From Bartonella sp. AU18XJBT (GTDB lineage Bacteria > Pseudomonadota > Alphaproteobacteria > Rhizobiales > Rhizobiaceae), in NCBI RefSeq assembly GCF_028618595.1, contig NZ_JAQITE010000004.1, positions 1 to 64,000 on the forward strand: DNA of 64,000 nt, written 5' to 3'. Position 1 is the first letter of the stretch. Each line of letters opens with the position of its first letter. The notes under the pieces were generated by a model. That model ran no database searches. It saw nothing but the letters and a program-made list of their open reading frames with translations, and was not told the origin of the DNA. Below are positions 22,701-33,818 of this stretch, in pieces. Position numbers and translations under genes: made by a program.

Positions 22701-23316
22701 TTTTGAATTAAAAATTCATGACGAACTATTTCTAAAAGTGCTATTTTTTTTAATGCTGATCATGATCATCGTTAAATTTAATGGTAGCATATAATCATTA
22801 GGAGTACCAATGAATATAAAGATAAAATCATGATTTTTAAGGTTACACAAATTGCAAGCGATATGAATATTTTCTAAAATTATAGAATTAAAGAGTTTTT
22901 CTCTATAATATACTTATTTTTTTAAGAGCTTATCTTTTAAAAGGTTTCAATTGCTATAGGATATCTAACGTATCCAATGGAATTGAGATTCCTGAAAACG
23001 GTGGTATGAGAGGGGGAAATGATGTCTGATAAAATTCATCATAATGTCTCTAAAACTATTGAAAATACTCTGTGTTTCATGAAATTTTGTTCATGAGTTT
23101 GTCACATAAATATTTTGTTCGTATAATGCGAAAAATATTTTTTATGCTTTGACAATGATATACCAATTAAAACGTAATTTTATAGTTTTATCTTGACTCT
23201 TACTTAAATTTTTACTTTGTTATTATTTTATATGTGAAAAGTATACGGTATAGAATACTTTTAAAAGGAAAAGGGAGTTAAAAGAGAGGGGGGAGTAATT
23301 GTATGCGTAAAATAGT
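22701..23316. other. 616-bp divergent intergenic region
   Basis: AT-rich, no gene seen. It includes a perfect 12-bp palindrome tgatcatgatca (22757–22768) about 60 bp upstream of the lipoprotein start, and a purine-rich run (gagaggggggag, about 23284–23295) before the exporter pseudogene. A strong ribosome site there points at an out-of-frame ATG (23303). Confidence 0.5.
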
Positions 23317-24545
23317 GTGTATGTTATGCAAGACCAAATGCTCAATCCGAAATTTGTTCAGCGTGGGCTCATTTTAGTGTTCATCACTTTATTGTTAGAT
23401 ATTCTTGGCATTGCAATTATTTGTCCTGTTTTGCCTGAATATTTTTCTCAATTAACTGGAAAAGATGTCAGTACAGCTTTTGTAGAAAGAGGAAAATTAC
23501 TTGCAGCTTATTCAGTGATGCAGTTTTTGTTTGCTCCTGTTATTGGCAATCTTTCTGATCGTTATGGTCGTCGTCCTATTTTGCTTGTCTCTATTATCTG
23601 CTTTGCTCTTGATAATCTGATATGTGCTATAGCATGGAGCTATTCTATGTTATTTATCGGGCGTCTTTTGTCAGGGATAAGTGGTGCTAGTTTTGCAACT
23701 TGTACAGCTTATCTTGCGGACATATCCAATGATAAAACCCGTACACGTAATTTTGGTCTGTTAGGTGTTGCATCCGCATTGGGGTTTATTTTAGGATCGT
23801 TTATTGGTGGTTTTTTAGGTCAGTTTGGTCCGCGTATACCGTTTTATTTTGCTGCTGGTTTTTCACTCATTATTTTATTTTTGCTTGGCTTATGCTTCCA
23901 GAAACTCTTTCTCTATGGAATAGGCGCTTTTTTGATATTAAGCGGGCAAACCCCTTAGGTGCTTTTTGGCATCTGAAACAATACCCGATGGTTCTTTGGG
24001 TGTTATTGGTCTTTTTTCTTTATTGGTTTGCGGAATCTGTATGGTTAAGCATTTGGGCTTTCATTGCAAAAGAACGCTATGATTGGAGTTCTTTTTCTAT
24101 TGGGCTCTCCTATAGTGTTTTTGGGATAGGCCAATTTATTGTAGTCGCTCTCATTTTGCCTTATTTTTCTAAACGATGGAGTGATTGGCATATTGTTATA
24201 GTGGGGCTTTTGTTTGCTTCCGTTGCTATGCTAGGCTATACATTCGCGACGCAGGGGTGGATGGTTTATATGGTTTGTGCGTGTACAATGCTTGAATATC
24301 TTGTTCATGCACCTATACGTGCTATTGCTTCAGCGCAGGTACCGACAAATGTACAAGGAGAACTGCAAGGAGCGATGACATCTGTTATTTCGTTAAGTTT
24401 AACATTTGGTTCTGTTTTTTATGTGTTTCTTTTTGAATGTTTTACAGATAAAAATGCACTGTTTTATTTTTCGGGTGCTCCTTTTGTTGGAGGCTTTTTT
24501 CTTCTTGTCGTTGCAACAGTTATTTTTGCCTTGCGGGTACGTTAG
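23317..24545 (+). pseudogene. Tet(A)-type MFS exporter, frameshifted
   Basis: The first frame (23317–23958) gives six membrane helices with the MFS signature GNLSDRYGRRPILL (motif A) and GRLLSGISGASFATCTAYLADI (quoted as GRLLSG and AYLADI). It loses frame near 23890. The second frame (to 24545) picks up with MLPETLSLWNRR...FDIKRANPLGAF, the central loop pattern of Tet-type exporters, and then the second set of helices. One lost base explains it. Without correction neither half should transport. Confidence 0.8.
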
Positions 24546-25415
24546 TTTGTTGAAAGGGGCTGGTACATACTATTTTGCTAGAAGAATGCACAAGATAAAC
24601 AAAATGTATCATTTTATAGGCAGAAAGTTTTTTGTGATATTTGTTTCACAAAGTGTTGTATAAAATATCGATATATTCTTCTCATTTAGTGCAAATAATT
24701 TTTTTATTTTGTGATATTGTTTGTATAGTAGAGTCCGTATTTTTTCTATTGCTTGCAAATTAATATCCAGTGCTAATGCAGCAGCATATTGAAAACAAAG
24801 ATTAAAACGTATCTGCGTTAGATGTATCAGTACTGTATGAACAATTCCAAATTTTATATGGCAAATTGGAAGTAAAATATTGCGTATATTTGTTTGCATC
24901 ACTTCTGGAATCGAAAGAAAACCTCATTTTGGAAGAATATAAAGTTGTAAAATTGAAAAGCCGTTTCCTGTTTTGACATCACTTTTTTATTCGGCTTTAC
25001 AGCTTTCAAAACCATCTAAAGCAATATCTTTTAAAAAGTAGAGATTTGTTGCATTGTCTCACACTTTAATTTTTTTATTCTTTAATAGGAATTATGCTTT
25101 TCATGCAAAATAGAATGCTTAGAATTGTATTGTGAATCCAATACTTATTTGAAGGTTAGACACTTTACTCTTTTTAAAAATGGTTTTTATCGGCACATTT
25201 ATCTTGCTTGGGGGGAGAAGCCAATGATTTTGATGGATACGACCTTAAGAGAAGAGGAATGAGAAAAATTTAAGCTATTCAGTGTTCTCTTTTTAGTGGC
25301 AAAACGATAAATAAGATCACTTATTCAATAAGTTGTCGGTATAAAAATAATATAGTTGTGTGTGGGAAGATGATATAATTTAAAGGAGAGAAGCTAGAAG
25401 GGGGGATATTTTATT
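24546..25415. other. 870-bp gap between exporter remnant and carA
   Basis: AT-rich. One long hairpin-capable pair (aaagccg/cggcttt, about 24957–25006) but no ORF that I believe; a minus-strand 97-codon frame at 24609–24902 has no family likeness or ribosome site. Confidence 0.5.
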
Positions 25416-26612
25416 TTAAGATATTTTTTTATAATTCATAATGAGATCACAGAAATGCTGAAAGAGATAGTGGCTATCTTGTGGTCCAGGAGAAGCTTCA
25501 GGGTGATATTGAACAGAAAAAACTGGTTTTCCAATGATTCGGATACCACAGTTTGAACCATCAAAGAGAGAAATATGTGTTTCTTGGACATGTTGGGGTA
25601 AAGTGGTTGCATCTACAGCAAAACCGTGATTCATCGATACAATCTCAACTTTTCCAGTGTTAAGGTCTTTAACTGGGTGGTTGGCACCGTGATGTCCTTG
25701 GTGCATTTTCACGGTTTTTGCACCAACCGTAAGAGCGAGAAGTTGATGACCAAGACATATTCCAAAAATTGGTAAATTATGATCAATTAATGTTTTGATC
25801 GTTGGAATGGCATATTGAGCGGTAGCTGCGGGGTCTCCTGGTCCATTAGAAAGAAAAACGCCATCAGGGTTCATTGCTAGAATTTCTTTTGCAGTTGTGT
25901 GGGCAGGCACAACAGTAATGCGTGCTTTTTGTGTTGCCATAAGGCGAAGAATATTACGTTTAATACCATAGTCAATTGCAATGATATGAAGATTGTGCAC
26001 ATTGTTTGTACCATATCCTTTATTCCAACTCCATGGTTTTTCATCCCATTGCATTGATGATTGGGATGTCACGTCTTTCGTAAGGTCAAGATTGATGAGA
26101 CCGTGCCATTTTTGCGCACGTTTCTTTAAAGAAGGAATATCAAAATTTCCATTAGAATCATGTGCAATGACAGCATTTTGTGCACCTTTTTCACGAATAA
26201 GAATTGTAAGCGCACGTGTATCAACACCACAAAGTGCAATAATTTTACGCGTTTTAAGCCATTGATGAAGATTTTCATTGGCACGATAATTTGAGGGATG
26301 TGTAATGTCTGCCTTGAATATGGCGCCAACAGCACCATGACAATTGAGAGGAGTGAGAGCTTCAATATCTTCACTATTTGTCCCTACATTTCCTATATGA
26401 GGAAAAGTAAAATTAACGATTTGTTGTGTGTATGACGGGTCTGTGAGGATTTCTTCATAGCCTGTGATGGCGGTGTTAAAACATACTTCAGCTTCAGCGA
26501 TACCTGTAGCACCTGCTCCTTTGCCTTCAATAACGGTTCCATCAGCTAAGACTAAAAGGGCTGTAGTTTTTTTGATCGTCCAAGGGAGGCTGGGTGAAGT
26601 AGTTTGTATCAT
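25416..26612 (-). CDS. carA: Carbamoyl-phosphate synthase, small (glutaminase) subunit
   Basis: 398 residues from the ATG at 26612; a TTG five codons upstream also exists. The C-terminal class I amidotransferase domain has the triad Cys286 (FGICLGHQLLAL), His370 and Glu372 (VQYHPEASPGP). The N-terminal half carries the CarA-specific FNTAITGYEEILTDPSY. It takes ammonia from glutamine for carbamoyl phosphate, which feeds arginine and pyrimidine synthesis. carB is not in the window, as is usual in Rhizobiales, where the two are apart. Confidence 0.97.
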   Translation of the reverse strand: MIQTTSPSLPWTIKKTTALLVLADGTVIEGKGAGATGIAEAEVCFNTAITGYEEILTDPSYTQQIVNFTFPHIGNVGTNSEDIEALTPLNCHGAVGAIFKADITHPSNYRANENLHQWLKTRKIIALCGVDTRALTILIREKGAQNAVIAHDSNGNFDIPSLKKRAQKWHGLINLDLTKDVTSQSSMQWDEKPWSWNKGYGTNNVHNLHIIAIDYGIKRNILRLMATQKARITVVPAHTTAKEILAMNPDGVFLSNGPGDPAATAQYAIPTIKTLIDHNLPIFGICLGHQLLALTVGAKTVKMHQGHHGANHPVKDLNTGKVEIVSMNHGFAVDATTLPQHVQETHISLFDGSNCGIRIIGKPVFSVQYHPEASPGPQDSHYLFQHFCDLIMNYKKIS

Positions 26613-26870
26613 AGTATGTATCCACAATTTATTCTCTGAAAGGTATAATGATCAACTTTACACAAAAACCATATCTTTAACAGATGCTGTGTATATTATT
26701 CTGGTAACGTTTCGCTTGAAATAGGCAGTATAAGTATATTCCATGAAGAGGTAAAGTTTTGTTTTATCTTTTCGAAGATCGAGTCCTTAATTATTTTTTT
26801 ATCCTCCATTGCAAGATGGATAAAGATTGGTTAAAAGGCATTTTCTTCTTGGACAAAATTGGGTAAATTT

Positions 26871-27323
26871 ATGTTGCGTAACCAGATTGATGGGGCTCTT
26901 AGGGCTGCTTTGAAAGCGGAAGATAGTGCGCGTCTTGCTACACTTCGTTTAATGAATGCTGCAGTGAGGGATCGTGATATTCTTTATTATGATGAAGGGA
27001 AGCTAGAAGTGGATGATCAGCAGATACAATCTGTTTTCACTAAAATGCTTCGACAGCGTGAAGAATTGATACGAGTCTATAAAGAGTCTGGTTGCTTGGA
27101 ATTGGCAGAGAGAGGACAAGCAGAAATAGAAGTTATTCGTGAGTTTCTTCCCTATCAACTTAAGGAGAGGGAAGTAGAACAGGTTCTTTGTGAAGCTTTG
27201 GCACATACAAAGGCTGAAAAATTACGTGATATCGGTAAGGTGATAGCATGGCTTAAGGAACGGTATGCGGGGCAAATGAATTTTTCTAAAGTGTGCAATA
27301 GTCTTCGTAAAAAATTGCAATAG
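26871..27323 (+). CDS. GatB/YqeY domain protein
   Basis: 150 residues from the ATG at 26871; a TTG four codons earlier is less likely. Family signs: LRNQIDGALRAALKAEDSARLATLRLMNAA (given as its blocks ALKAEDSARL and LRLMNAA), EIEVIREFLPYQL and GKVIAWLKERYAGQ. The domain is shared with the tail of the tRNA-amidotransferase subunit GatB and probably binds tRNA. It is divergent from carA and lies in the conserved carA–YqeY–dnaG–rpoD neighbourhood, here widened by several kilobases. Confidence 0.9.
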   Translation: MLRNQIDGALRAALKAEDSARLATLRLMNAAVRDRDILYYDEGKLEVDDQQIQSVFTKMLRQREELIRVYKESGCLELAERGQAEIEVIREFLPYQLKEREVEQVLCEALAHTKAEKLRDIGKVIAWLKERYAGQMNFSKVCNSLRKKLQ

Positions 27324-28003
27324 ATCTTATTAATTCAAGGGGACTAGAAAATATTTTGTATTGTGCTTCGCCTTTGTAAGTCAGTAGGATGTTGATAAAT
27401 ATCATTTATCTTATACATACATAACTATTATCAAAAAATATTTTTTATTGAAATAAACGAATCTTTTTTGAAGCTCATAGAGCCATAAAAACATCTTTTA
27501 TGTATTATATTTTTCTGTTCTTCAAAACTGTTAGATCATTAACAAAACAAAAAAATTATAGAGTTTTTACTTTTTAAAAAAGATCTATTGTCTGCACTGT
27601 TAAAAATTTTAAAATAGGATGATTAGGCTAATTGATACAGATTTCCAATTTTGGGGAGTGTGTTGTTGTCTTTTTTGCTGTTTCAAAGCATTTCTTGATA
27701 AAGAGTTGCCGTATTTTTAGAGTGGTGATTATTCAGCAAGAAATTTAAATGTAGATGGTTTTATCAATATAGTGTGTATCTTCTTAATTCAAGCGCTGGT
27801 TTTAATGATAAGAAAATCAGAACTTTAAAACGTTTTTTCTATGGGAGACATTTTTAAGCTGAGTTGATGAAATGAAAAGATATTTTGAAAAGAAGTCTTT
27901 GTTTGTACTGTGTTTTGAGATGATTTTGAAATTCTTTTCTCTGATTAAATCCCTTATAAGTTATATAAAATCTATAAATTGTGTAGAATAAAATGAGTAA
28001 CCT
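27324..28003. other. 680-bp gap between the YqeY and ubiC genes
   Basis: AT-rich with no ORF or strong structure that I can support. Both neighbours point into it. Confidence 0.5.
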
Positions 28004-28510
28004 TTATTTGTGGGGATACAGTGGTGAATCCGTTAAAAATAGTTCAGTTAGCAACAATGGCTTACTCGTTAACCGCAAACGGGAACGGCGTGCCCATAGC
28101 GCACCTTGTTGACCAATATGAATGTAATCGCGGGTTAATTGGTCATGGTTAAATAAATAATGTCCTAGAGGTACAGTTCCCAAATGCATCAAGGCTTGAT
28201 TGTGTAGGAGGGTTTCTTGTGGAATTACAGTGCGTCCAAGGAGCCAAGGTTTATTATCTCCCATCAATATAATTTCGCGTAGCCAATAACGCGCACTTTC
28301 AGGGAGATGCTCTGCTTCTTCCGTTAATTTATCTTGCGTAATAAAACATTCGCGTTGTGGTTGAACTTGGAGGCAGGTACAATATTCCTTTAATCGAAGC
28401 GTCATTGAGCCCGATTCCATGAGCCAATTGCGAATGTTTTCTGGTATTGGAGGATTTTGATCAGAAAACCACTTTAGAGGTGGTAAGATGGAATCTTCAA
28501 GATCAGACAT
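28004..28510 (-). CDS. ubiC: Chorismate lyase
   Basis: 168 residues from the ATG at 28510, preceded by ggag at 7 bases; earlier in-frame starts lie within that site. The conserved arginine/glutamate framework is visible: [22 protein letters not shown] and PLLLTELFL near the end. It removes pyruvate from chorismate to give 4-hydroxybenzoate, the first step of ubiquinone synthesis. Length matches E. coli UbiC (165). Confidence 0.9.
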   Translation of the reverse strand: MSDLEDSILPPLKWFSDQNPPIPENIRNWLMESGSMTLRLKEYCTCLQVQPQRECFITQDKLTEEAEHLPESARYWLREIILMGDNKPWLLGRTVIPQETLLHNQALMHLGTVPLGHYLFNHDQLTRDYIHIGQQGALWARRSRLRLTSKPLLLTELFLTDSPLYPHK

Positions 28511-29590
28511 CATTTTACTCCACATTTAAAGTCTTATTCCATATGTTATGTTGGGTGAATTAAATAAATAGCTCTATTGTAATACAAGGAGTATAAAAGC
28601 AGCAAGATTTTGACAAGAGGATAACAAAGGGAAAGTCGAAAGCAAAGATCTTTAAAAGAAGATAGGCGGGAAATATATTATAGGATCATTTTCATTAAAC
28701 AAGAAAAATAAGGTATTATGTTTTGTCCAAGGCGCTTTCACACAATGCATTACGGATTTTTTCTTTATCGCATGAGCAATGGGAAAAGTGTTTTGTGCTT
28801 TAAAATTCGTTTGTAGCGCATATAAATTACATCTATGTCAGATGATATAAAGAGGAAACTTTAAGAGGCACAAAACTTTATTTTCTACTTTAGAAAGTGA
28901 AGAGAGATTTAAACCTTTTGAATTGAGATGTAAAGGAGATCGTATTCTTTATAAACAGGAAGTTTACAGTGATGCATATATTTTATAAAAAATTAAAATA
29001 GATTATAGTATTAAAATTGTAAAAAATTAATTCATATTACATAATATGTAGTAATTCTATAATAGAATACATTAATATTATACATATTTATTTTATTATG
29101 TTCTTTTCTTTTAAAGATTAGGAAAAAATTCTTTATCATTTTTTTCTTACTTCTCTCTTTATTTCTTAAGAATGCAAAAGAGTTCTTCGAGTTTTTTAGT
29201 AAAAAGAGTAATGTTGATGAAGTGTATAGGTGTTATGCGATGGAATATTTAATCATCGTTAGTGATTTTTGTAACCTTATGGGTTGTTATTACAGTGAGA
29301 TGAGCTGGATTTGCGCACGTAGTACAAAAATAAGTTCGTATTTCGTTAAAATAACGCAACATATCTTTCCTGATATGCGTAAGTTTATATAGGTATGAAA
29401 TGGTGCGTTATAAAGGTCTTTACTGCATTTCGTTTTAAAATACGGTGATAGTGTATGCCCAAAATCGCAGCTTAAGCATCTCACCATCGTATCAAAACTG
29501 GTAATAACGAGTTACAAGGAAATGTTTCAAACTTTGCTAGTTGTTTCCCAGTTTTTTATTGAATTTCAAAAGATATAAGAAACAAATGTT
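28511..29590. other. 1.08-kb gap upstream of ubiC
   Basis: Very AT-rich, with runs such as those near 29000–29100. A 65-codon minus-strand frame (29290–29487) has no support. Nothing assignable. Confidence 0.5.
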
Positions 29591-29842
29591 TTATGATCGA
29601 ATTTTTTGTCCTATCCATATAAGAATACAGGCTCCTATAAAACCTGAAATAAGATAGCCAAGCCAACCAGCAAAACTTACACTTAAAAGACTAAAAAGAA
29701 AGCTTGCTAGCGCAGCGCCAATAATCCCTAAGATAATATTTAACAATATTCCTGTTTGGCTTTTCATAATATACTGTGCAGCCCAACCTGCAATCCCGCC
29801 GATAATAATAGCTGCAATCCAACCGATGTTTGCATCTTCCAT
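29591..29842 (-). CDS. GlsB/YeaQ/YmgE family membrane protein
   Basis: 83 residues; a strong ribosome site (aaggaggg) fixes the start. Three membrane helices with the glycine-rich family pattern IAAIIIGGIAGWAAQYIM, LNIILGIIGAALASFLF and LISGFIGACILIWIGQ. Members are small stress-linked inner-membrane proteins of unknown mechanism ('transglycosylase-associated'). Confidence 0.92.
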   Translation of the reverse strand: MEDANIGWIAAIIIGGIAGWAAQYIMKSQTGILLNIILGIIGAALASFLFSLLSVSFAGWLGYLISGFIGACILIWIGQKIRS

Positions 29843-30703
29843 GATACCCTCCTTTGCCTGAATTTAAATTGTAACTAGAGTAAACTTTGTCAAAATCAAG
29901 GCTTATTCCTTTTTTACCCAATGGAAAGGATATTTCTGTTAGAGATCTTATTTATTACTTTCATTTATATTAAAATAATATTAACACTTATATCACAATA
30001 CTACTTAATAAGTATAAATATATAATATATTTCAATTTATAAATAAATTACTTAATTGAGAAATATGAATAAAAGAAGAAAATATTAATGAAAGTATTTT
30101 AATAAGTCATAAAGTTTATTTATATGCTTTTTTAACCTCTCTCTTAAGTAAAAAAAACAATTGTGATTAAAGCAATAAGTAAAATGGATATTTAAAAGTT
30201 TGGAGTTTGCCAATTGATATCAATGATGGTTGAAATGAAATTAAAACTGTTTTGTTGACACGTTATAGAATGCTTGTATAGGTTGAGCCTCTACCAATCT
30301 TGATATAAACGTTGCATTTTGTGGGGATTTGCATTCCTTATAGAGCATTTCTGTTTTTGCTGCTGCTGTGGGGCAATTCTCTTTTTACAAGGCGAGTTTA
30401 GGTTGAAACCATTATACTCTTGACTTCCTCTTTACGTGTTTACCAGTCTTGGCTTGGGGGTGGTTAGGCATTTTTACGTCTTTCTTCAAGAGTTCTATTC
30501 TATATGCTGCTTTATTTGTAATGTGCAAGAAGATGACTTTGAGTAATTCATCATGACTGGATTTTAAATGAAAGAAATCTATGATGAAGAGAGCTTTTTT
30601 AAATTGTCAAATAATAAAATATTTTTATAAAATCAACATCTTGACCATATTCAAAATCGAGTCATCGATGAGATGTGTTTCTTATTCAAGTTATTTTAAA
30701 AGT
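29843..30703. other. 860-bp gap
   Basis: AT-rich, no supportable ORF or RNA. The part nearest 29843 should hold the promoter of the YeaQ-type gene. Confidence 0.5.
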
Positions 30704-32395
30704 TTAAGGTTTTTCTGTTTGTTCTTCAGCAGGATTGCGTAGGCGAGAACTTTGAAGAAGTCCCTGTTCTTCTAAAATGGGGTAGATCATTGAGGTCAAA
30801 AGAGAGTTGATTTGTTTGAGGTCGCGGACAGTGTCGAGATGAAGACTGGATGATTCTACATTTTTGAGATCCCCTTCACGCAAACGTTTAAAATGTTTTA
30901 AACTCATCTCTTTTTCTAAGTTTCGTAGTTGATCTTTTTTTTGTACCAATAGGTGTGCAGTGTGTGTATCACGTGAGACGAGAACGTTAAATGCTATATG
31001 CGCGTTGGCTAGTACAATGGCGTGGAAACGAAGGAGATCACTCCAGCCCTCGCTGCTGAACTGTAAACCTTTTTGTTGTTTCTTTTTAACCAGCATCAGC
31101 ATATTATGAATAATGATATCGCCTGCTTGGTCTAATTTTATACAGGCGCCTAGAAGTTCTTGCGTTTGAAGAGCTTCTTCGTCAGATAATTTTTGTCCCG
31201 CTAATCGTGCAAGATAAAGTTTGATGGCGATATGTTTTTTGTCCAATATGGTGTTGAGATGGTTGAGTTCACGAATAATATTGGGATCAGGATTTTCATA
31301 AAGCCCCATGATTTTTTCTAGCATGATGTCCACAAGATCACAAATATGAATGACTTCACGCATGACATTCGAGAGAGCGAGAGAGGGGTGTTCAAGAACA
31401 CTGTCATCAAGAGCTGTTTGATCCGATAAATTGAGTGTTTTATCGGCTTGCGTTTTTTTTGCACTTATATGAACAATTTGAGAGGTTAATTTTAAAACCC
31501 ATTTTGAAAGCGGTATTCCGGCAAGGAGAATGAAAACATTAAAAATAATGTGGGCGTTAATCACTTGAGTAGGGGCGTTATTACCAAGCCATGTGATGGG
31601 AGGCTGAAAGGAGAGAAATAAGATAAGTATGAGGATTGACCCTGCCCCCCGCATGAGTAAATTTCCTAAGGGAACGAGGCGGGTATTAGGAGGGGCATTG
31701 CGCGTTAAAAGTGGTGCTATAAGAGAAGAGCCAAAGTTGACACCAAGAACCATGACAACACAAAGTTGCGTATGAATAAGATCGTAGTTGGCAAAATTGA
31801 CCAGCAAAATGATTCCTGCAATGGATGAATGTAAAAGGTAGGTTAAGCCAGCAGCCAACAAAAAAGTGGAAACAGGATCGGTTGAAAGATAACGAATGAT
31901 GCTAGGCAAAATTTCGCTTTCACGTAGAGGTTCTGTCGCTGTACTTATCATCTCTAAAGATAAAATCAAAAGACCAATACCGATGACAATACGTCCTATT
32001 TGACGCCACTCACGTTTTTCTGTTGTCATGAAGATACAAGTGCCAATTAAAAGACAAAGGGGCACAACAAGAGTAAGATCATAGGTGAGAATTTTTACAA
32101 CGATTGCTGATCCTAATTCTCCTCCACGTACAGCCATAAGTCCCGCTACTCCAGAGACAAAACCAGATTCAACGAAAGAACCAACGAGGAGCGTTATTGC
32201 TGTAGAGCTTTGTAAAATCATTGCTGTAAAAAGCCCAAAACTTACAGCAAACAATGGTTTTGAAATGACGTGGCACATTTTATATTTAAGCCTGTCACCA
32301 TAGGCGCGTTCAATCCCTGTGCGCACCATGCGTGTGGCCCAGAGAAGTAAAGAAATAGCGCCGGCAAGATGAAGGAGTACCAATGAACCATTCAT
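30704..32395 (-). CDS. Na+/phosphate cotransporter family protein with PhoU-like tail
   Basis: 563 residues. The N-terminal half has about eight membrane segments with the two family repeats: LQSSTAITLLVGSF (near 61–74) and LHSSIAGIILLVNF (near 187–200), the inverted QSS motifs that line the transport path. The C-terminal 200 residues are helical and charged like PhoU. Imports phosphate, or exports it as suggested for E. coli YjbB. Seventy bases separate it from the upstream channel gene on the same strand, so co-transcription is possible. Confidence 0.9.
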   Translation of the reverse strand: MNGSLVLLHLAGAISLLLWATRMVRTGIERAYGDRLKYKMCHVISKPLFAVSFGLFTAMILQSSTAITLLVGSFVESGFVSGVAGLMAVRGGELGSAIVVKILTYDLTLVVPLCLLIGTCIFMTTEKREWRQIGRIVIGIGLLILSLEMISTATEPLRESEILPSIIRYLSTDPVSTFLLAAGLTYLLHSSIAGIILLVNFANYDLIHTQLCVVMVLGVNFGSSLIAPLLTRNAPPNTRLVPLGNLLMRGAGSILILILFLSFQPPITWLGNNAPTQVINAHIIFNVFILLAGIPLSKWVLKLTSQIVHISAKKTQADKTLNLSDQTALDDSVLEHPSLALSNVMREVIHICDLVDIMLEKIMGLYENPDPNIIRELNHLNTILDKKHIAIKLYLARLAGQKLSDEEALQTQELLGACIKLDQAGDIIIHNMLMLVKKKQQKGLQFSSEGWSDLLRFHAIVLANAHIAFNVLVSRDTHTAHLLVQKKDQLRNLEKEMSLKHFKRLREGDLKNVESSSLHLDTVRDLKQINSLLTSMIYPILEEQGLLQSSRLRNPAEEQTEKP

Positions 32396-32465
32396 GATAC
32401 TTTATTCTTTCTCTGTTGTTGAGAATATGTTTGCTTCAAAATTGATAAATTGAAGTTTATTGTTT

Positions 32466-33698
32466 TTATTTTGTTTTTGCTTTTAGTACTTGATTAAAAT
32501 CATAACCGCTTGGGTTTTGAAAAACCTTTAGACCAAAACAGGGCAGAATGGAATAAAGGTGATCAAAAATATCACCTTGAATTTGTTCATAGTCTATCCA
32601 AACGGTGGTGTTCGTAAAGCAATAAATTTCCAAGGGTAAACCGTTTTCTGTAGGAGGTAATTGCCGTGCCATAAAGGTCATATTAGGGTTGATGTTTAGA
32701 TGCTGTTGTAGATAAGCAAAAACATAAGCACGAAAAGTTCCAATGTTGGTTAAACGGCGCGTATTGGCTAAGACATCATGATTTTTATCTAATTTGGCGT
32801 TCCATTGATCAATTTCTGTTACTTTTTGCGTGAAATAATTTTCTAATAAATTAAATCGGGAAAGATATTTTTGTTCTTCTTCTGTGAGAAAATGGATACT
32901 TGATTGATCAATAAAAAGGGAGCGTTTGATGCGTCTGCCACCTGATTCTTGCATTCCACGCCAATTTTTAAAAGGGTCGGTCACAAGTTTACGGATAGGA
33001 ACTGAGGTGATGGTGTTGTCGAAATTTTGAACTTTAACAGTATGCAGGGCAATTTCAATAACATCACCATCGGCACCGAGATTGGGAATTTCAATCCAAT
33101 CACCAACGCGAACCATATCAGTGGATGAAATTTGAATACCGGCAACGAGAGAAAGAAGCGTATCTTGAAAAATTAACATGAGAACCGCGGCCATTGCACC
33201 AAGACCGGAGAATAGAATAAGAGGGGAGCGGTCAATCAATGTAGCGACCATTAAAATTGTTGCAACAGCAAAAAGTGCAATTTTAGCAATTTGAATATAA
33301 CCTTTTATTGGTTTTAACCGTGCTGTTGGTCGTTGTTCGTAAAGGATGTTAATGACATTGAGACAGGAAGAAATTGTCAGGACAACAAAAAAGATAATGA
33401 AGGCGTTGGCAACATTGCCGATAACAGTGCTAAATGCATCGGGCAATGTTGGTATAAAATTAACACCAACTGAAATAATAAAGGCTGAAGTGATATCCGC
33501 TATGTATTGAATAGCATTATTAATATCGATCGTTGTATTTTGGGGGAGAAAAGAAGAGAGTTTTTTTGCTCCGTGAATAAGTAATTTTCGTCCTAGAAAG
33601 TTGACCAAAAGGGCAGCTATAGTAAGAATAATAAGCCAAGAAATAGCCTCTAACCACGGATATTGAACAATAAATTCGATCACTTTTCCACTCTCCAT
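32466..33698 (-). CDS. MscS-family mechanosensitive channel (YbdG-like)
   Basis: 410 residues, near E. coli YbdG (415). Five N-terminal membrane segments lead to the pore helix and the MscS beta domain: GLGAMAAVLMLIFQDTLLSLVAGI (pore, quoted as GLGAMAAVLMLIFQDTLLS) and VRVGDWIEIPNLGADGDVIE (beta domain blocks VGDWIEIP and GDVIEI). It releases solutes on osmotic downshock; YbdG-type members have small conductance. Confidence 0.9.
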   Translation of the reverse strand: MESGKVIEFIVQYPWLEAISWLIILTIAALLVNFLGRKLLIHGAKKLSSFLPQNTTIDINNAIQYIADITSAFIISVGVNFIPTLPDAFSTVIGNVANAFIIFFVVLTISSCLNVINILYEQRPTARLKPIKGYIQIAKIALFAVATILMVATLIDRSPLILFSGLGAMAAVLMLIFQDTLLSLVAGIQISSTDMVRVGDWIEIPNLGADGDVIEIALHTVKVQNFDNTITSVPIRKLVTDPFKNWRGMQESGGRRIKRSLFIDQSSIHFLTEEEQKYLSRFNLLENYFTQKVTEIDQWNAKLDKNHDVLANTRRLTNIGTFRAYVFAYLQQHLNINPNMTFMARQLPPTENGLPLEIYCFTNTTVWIDYEQIQGDIFDHLYSILPCFGLKVFQNPSGYDFNQVLKAKTK

Positions 33699-33818
33699 TT
33701 CTAAAATTATATGCAGTTAAGAGTTTAAAATTTTACAACTACTTAAGAGGAAGTATTGGAATTATGCTCTAAAGTCGTTAAATATGCAAAAAAGAATTTT
33801 TAAACTCTGTGAGAGATA

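Noticed and set aside
29290-29487. 65-codon minus-strand ORF
   Set aside because: No ribosome site or recognisable domain; random open stretch in AT-rich DNA.
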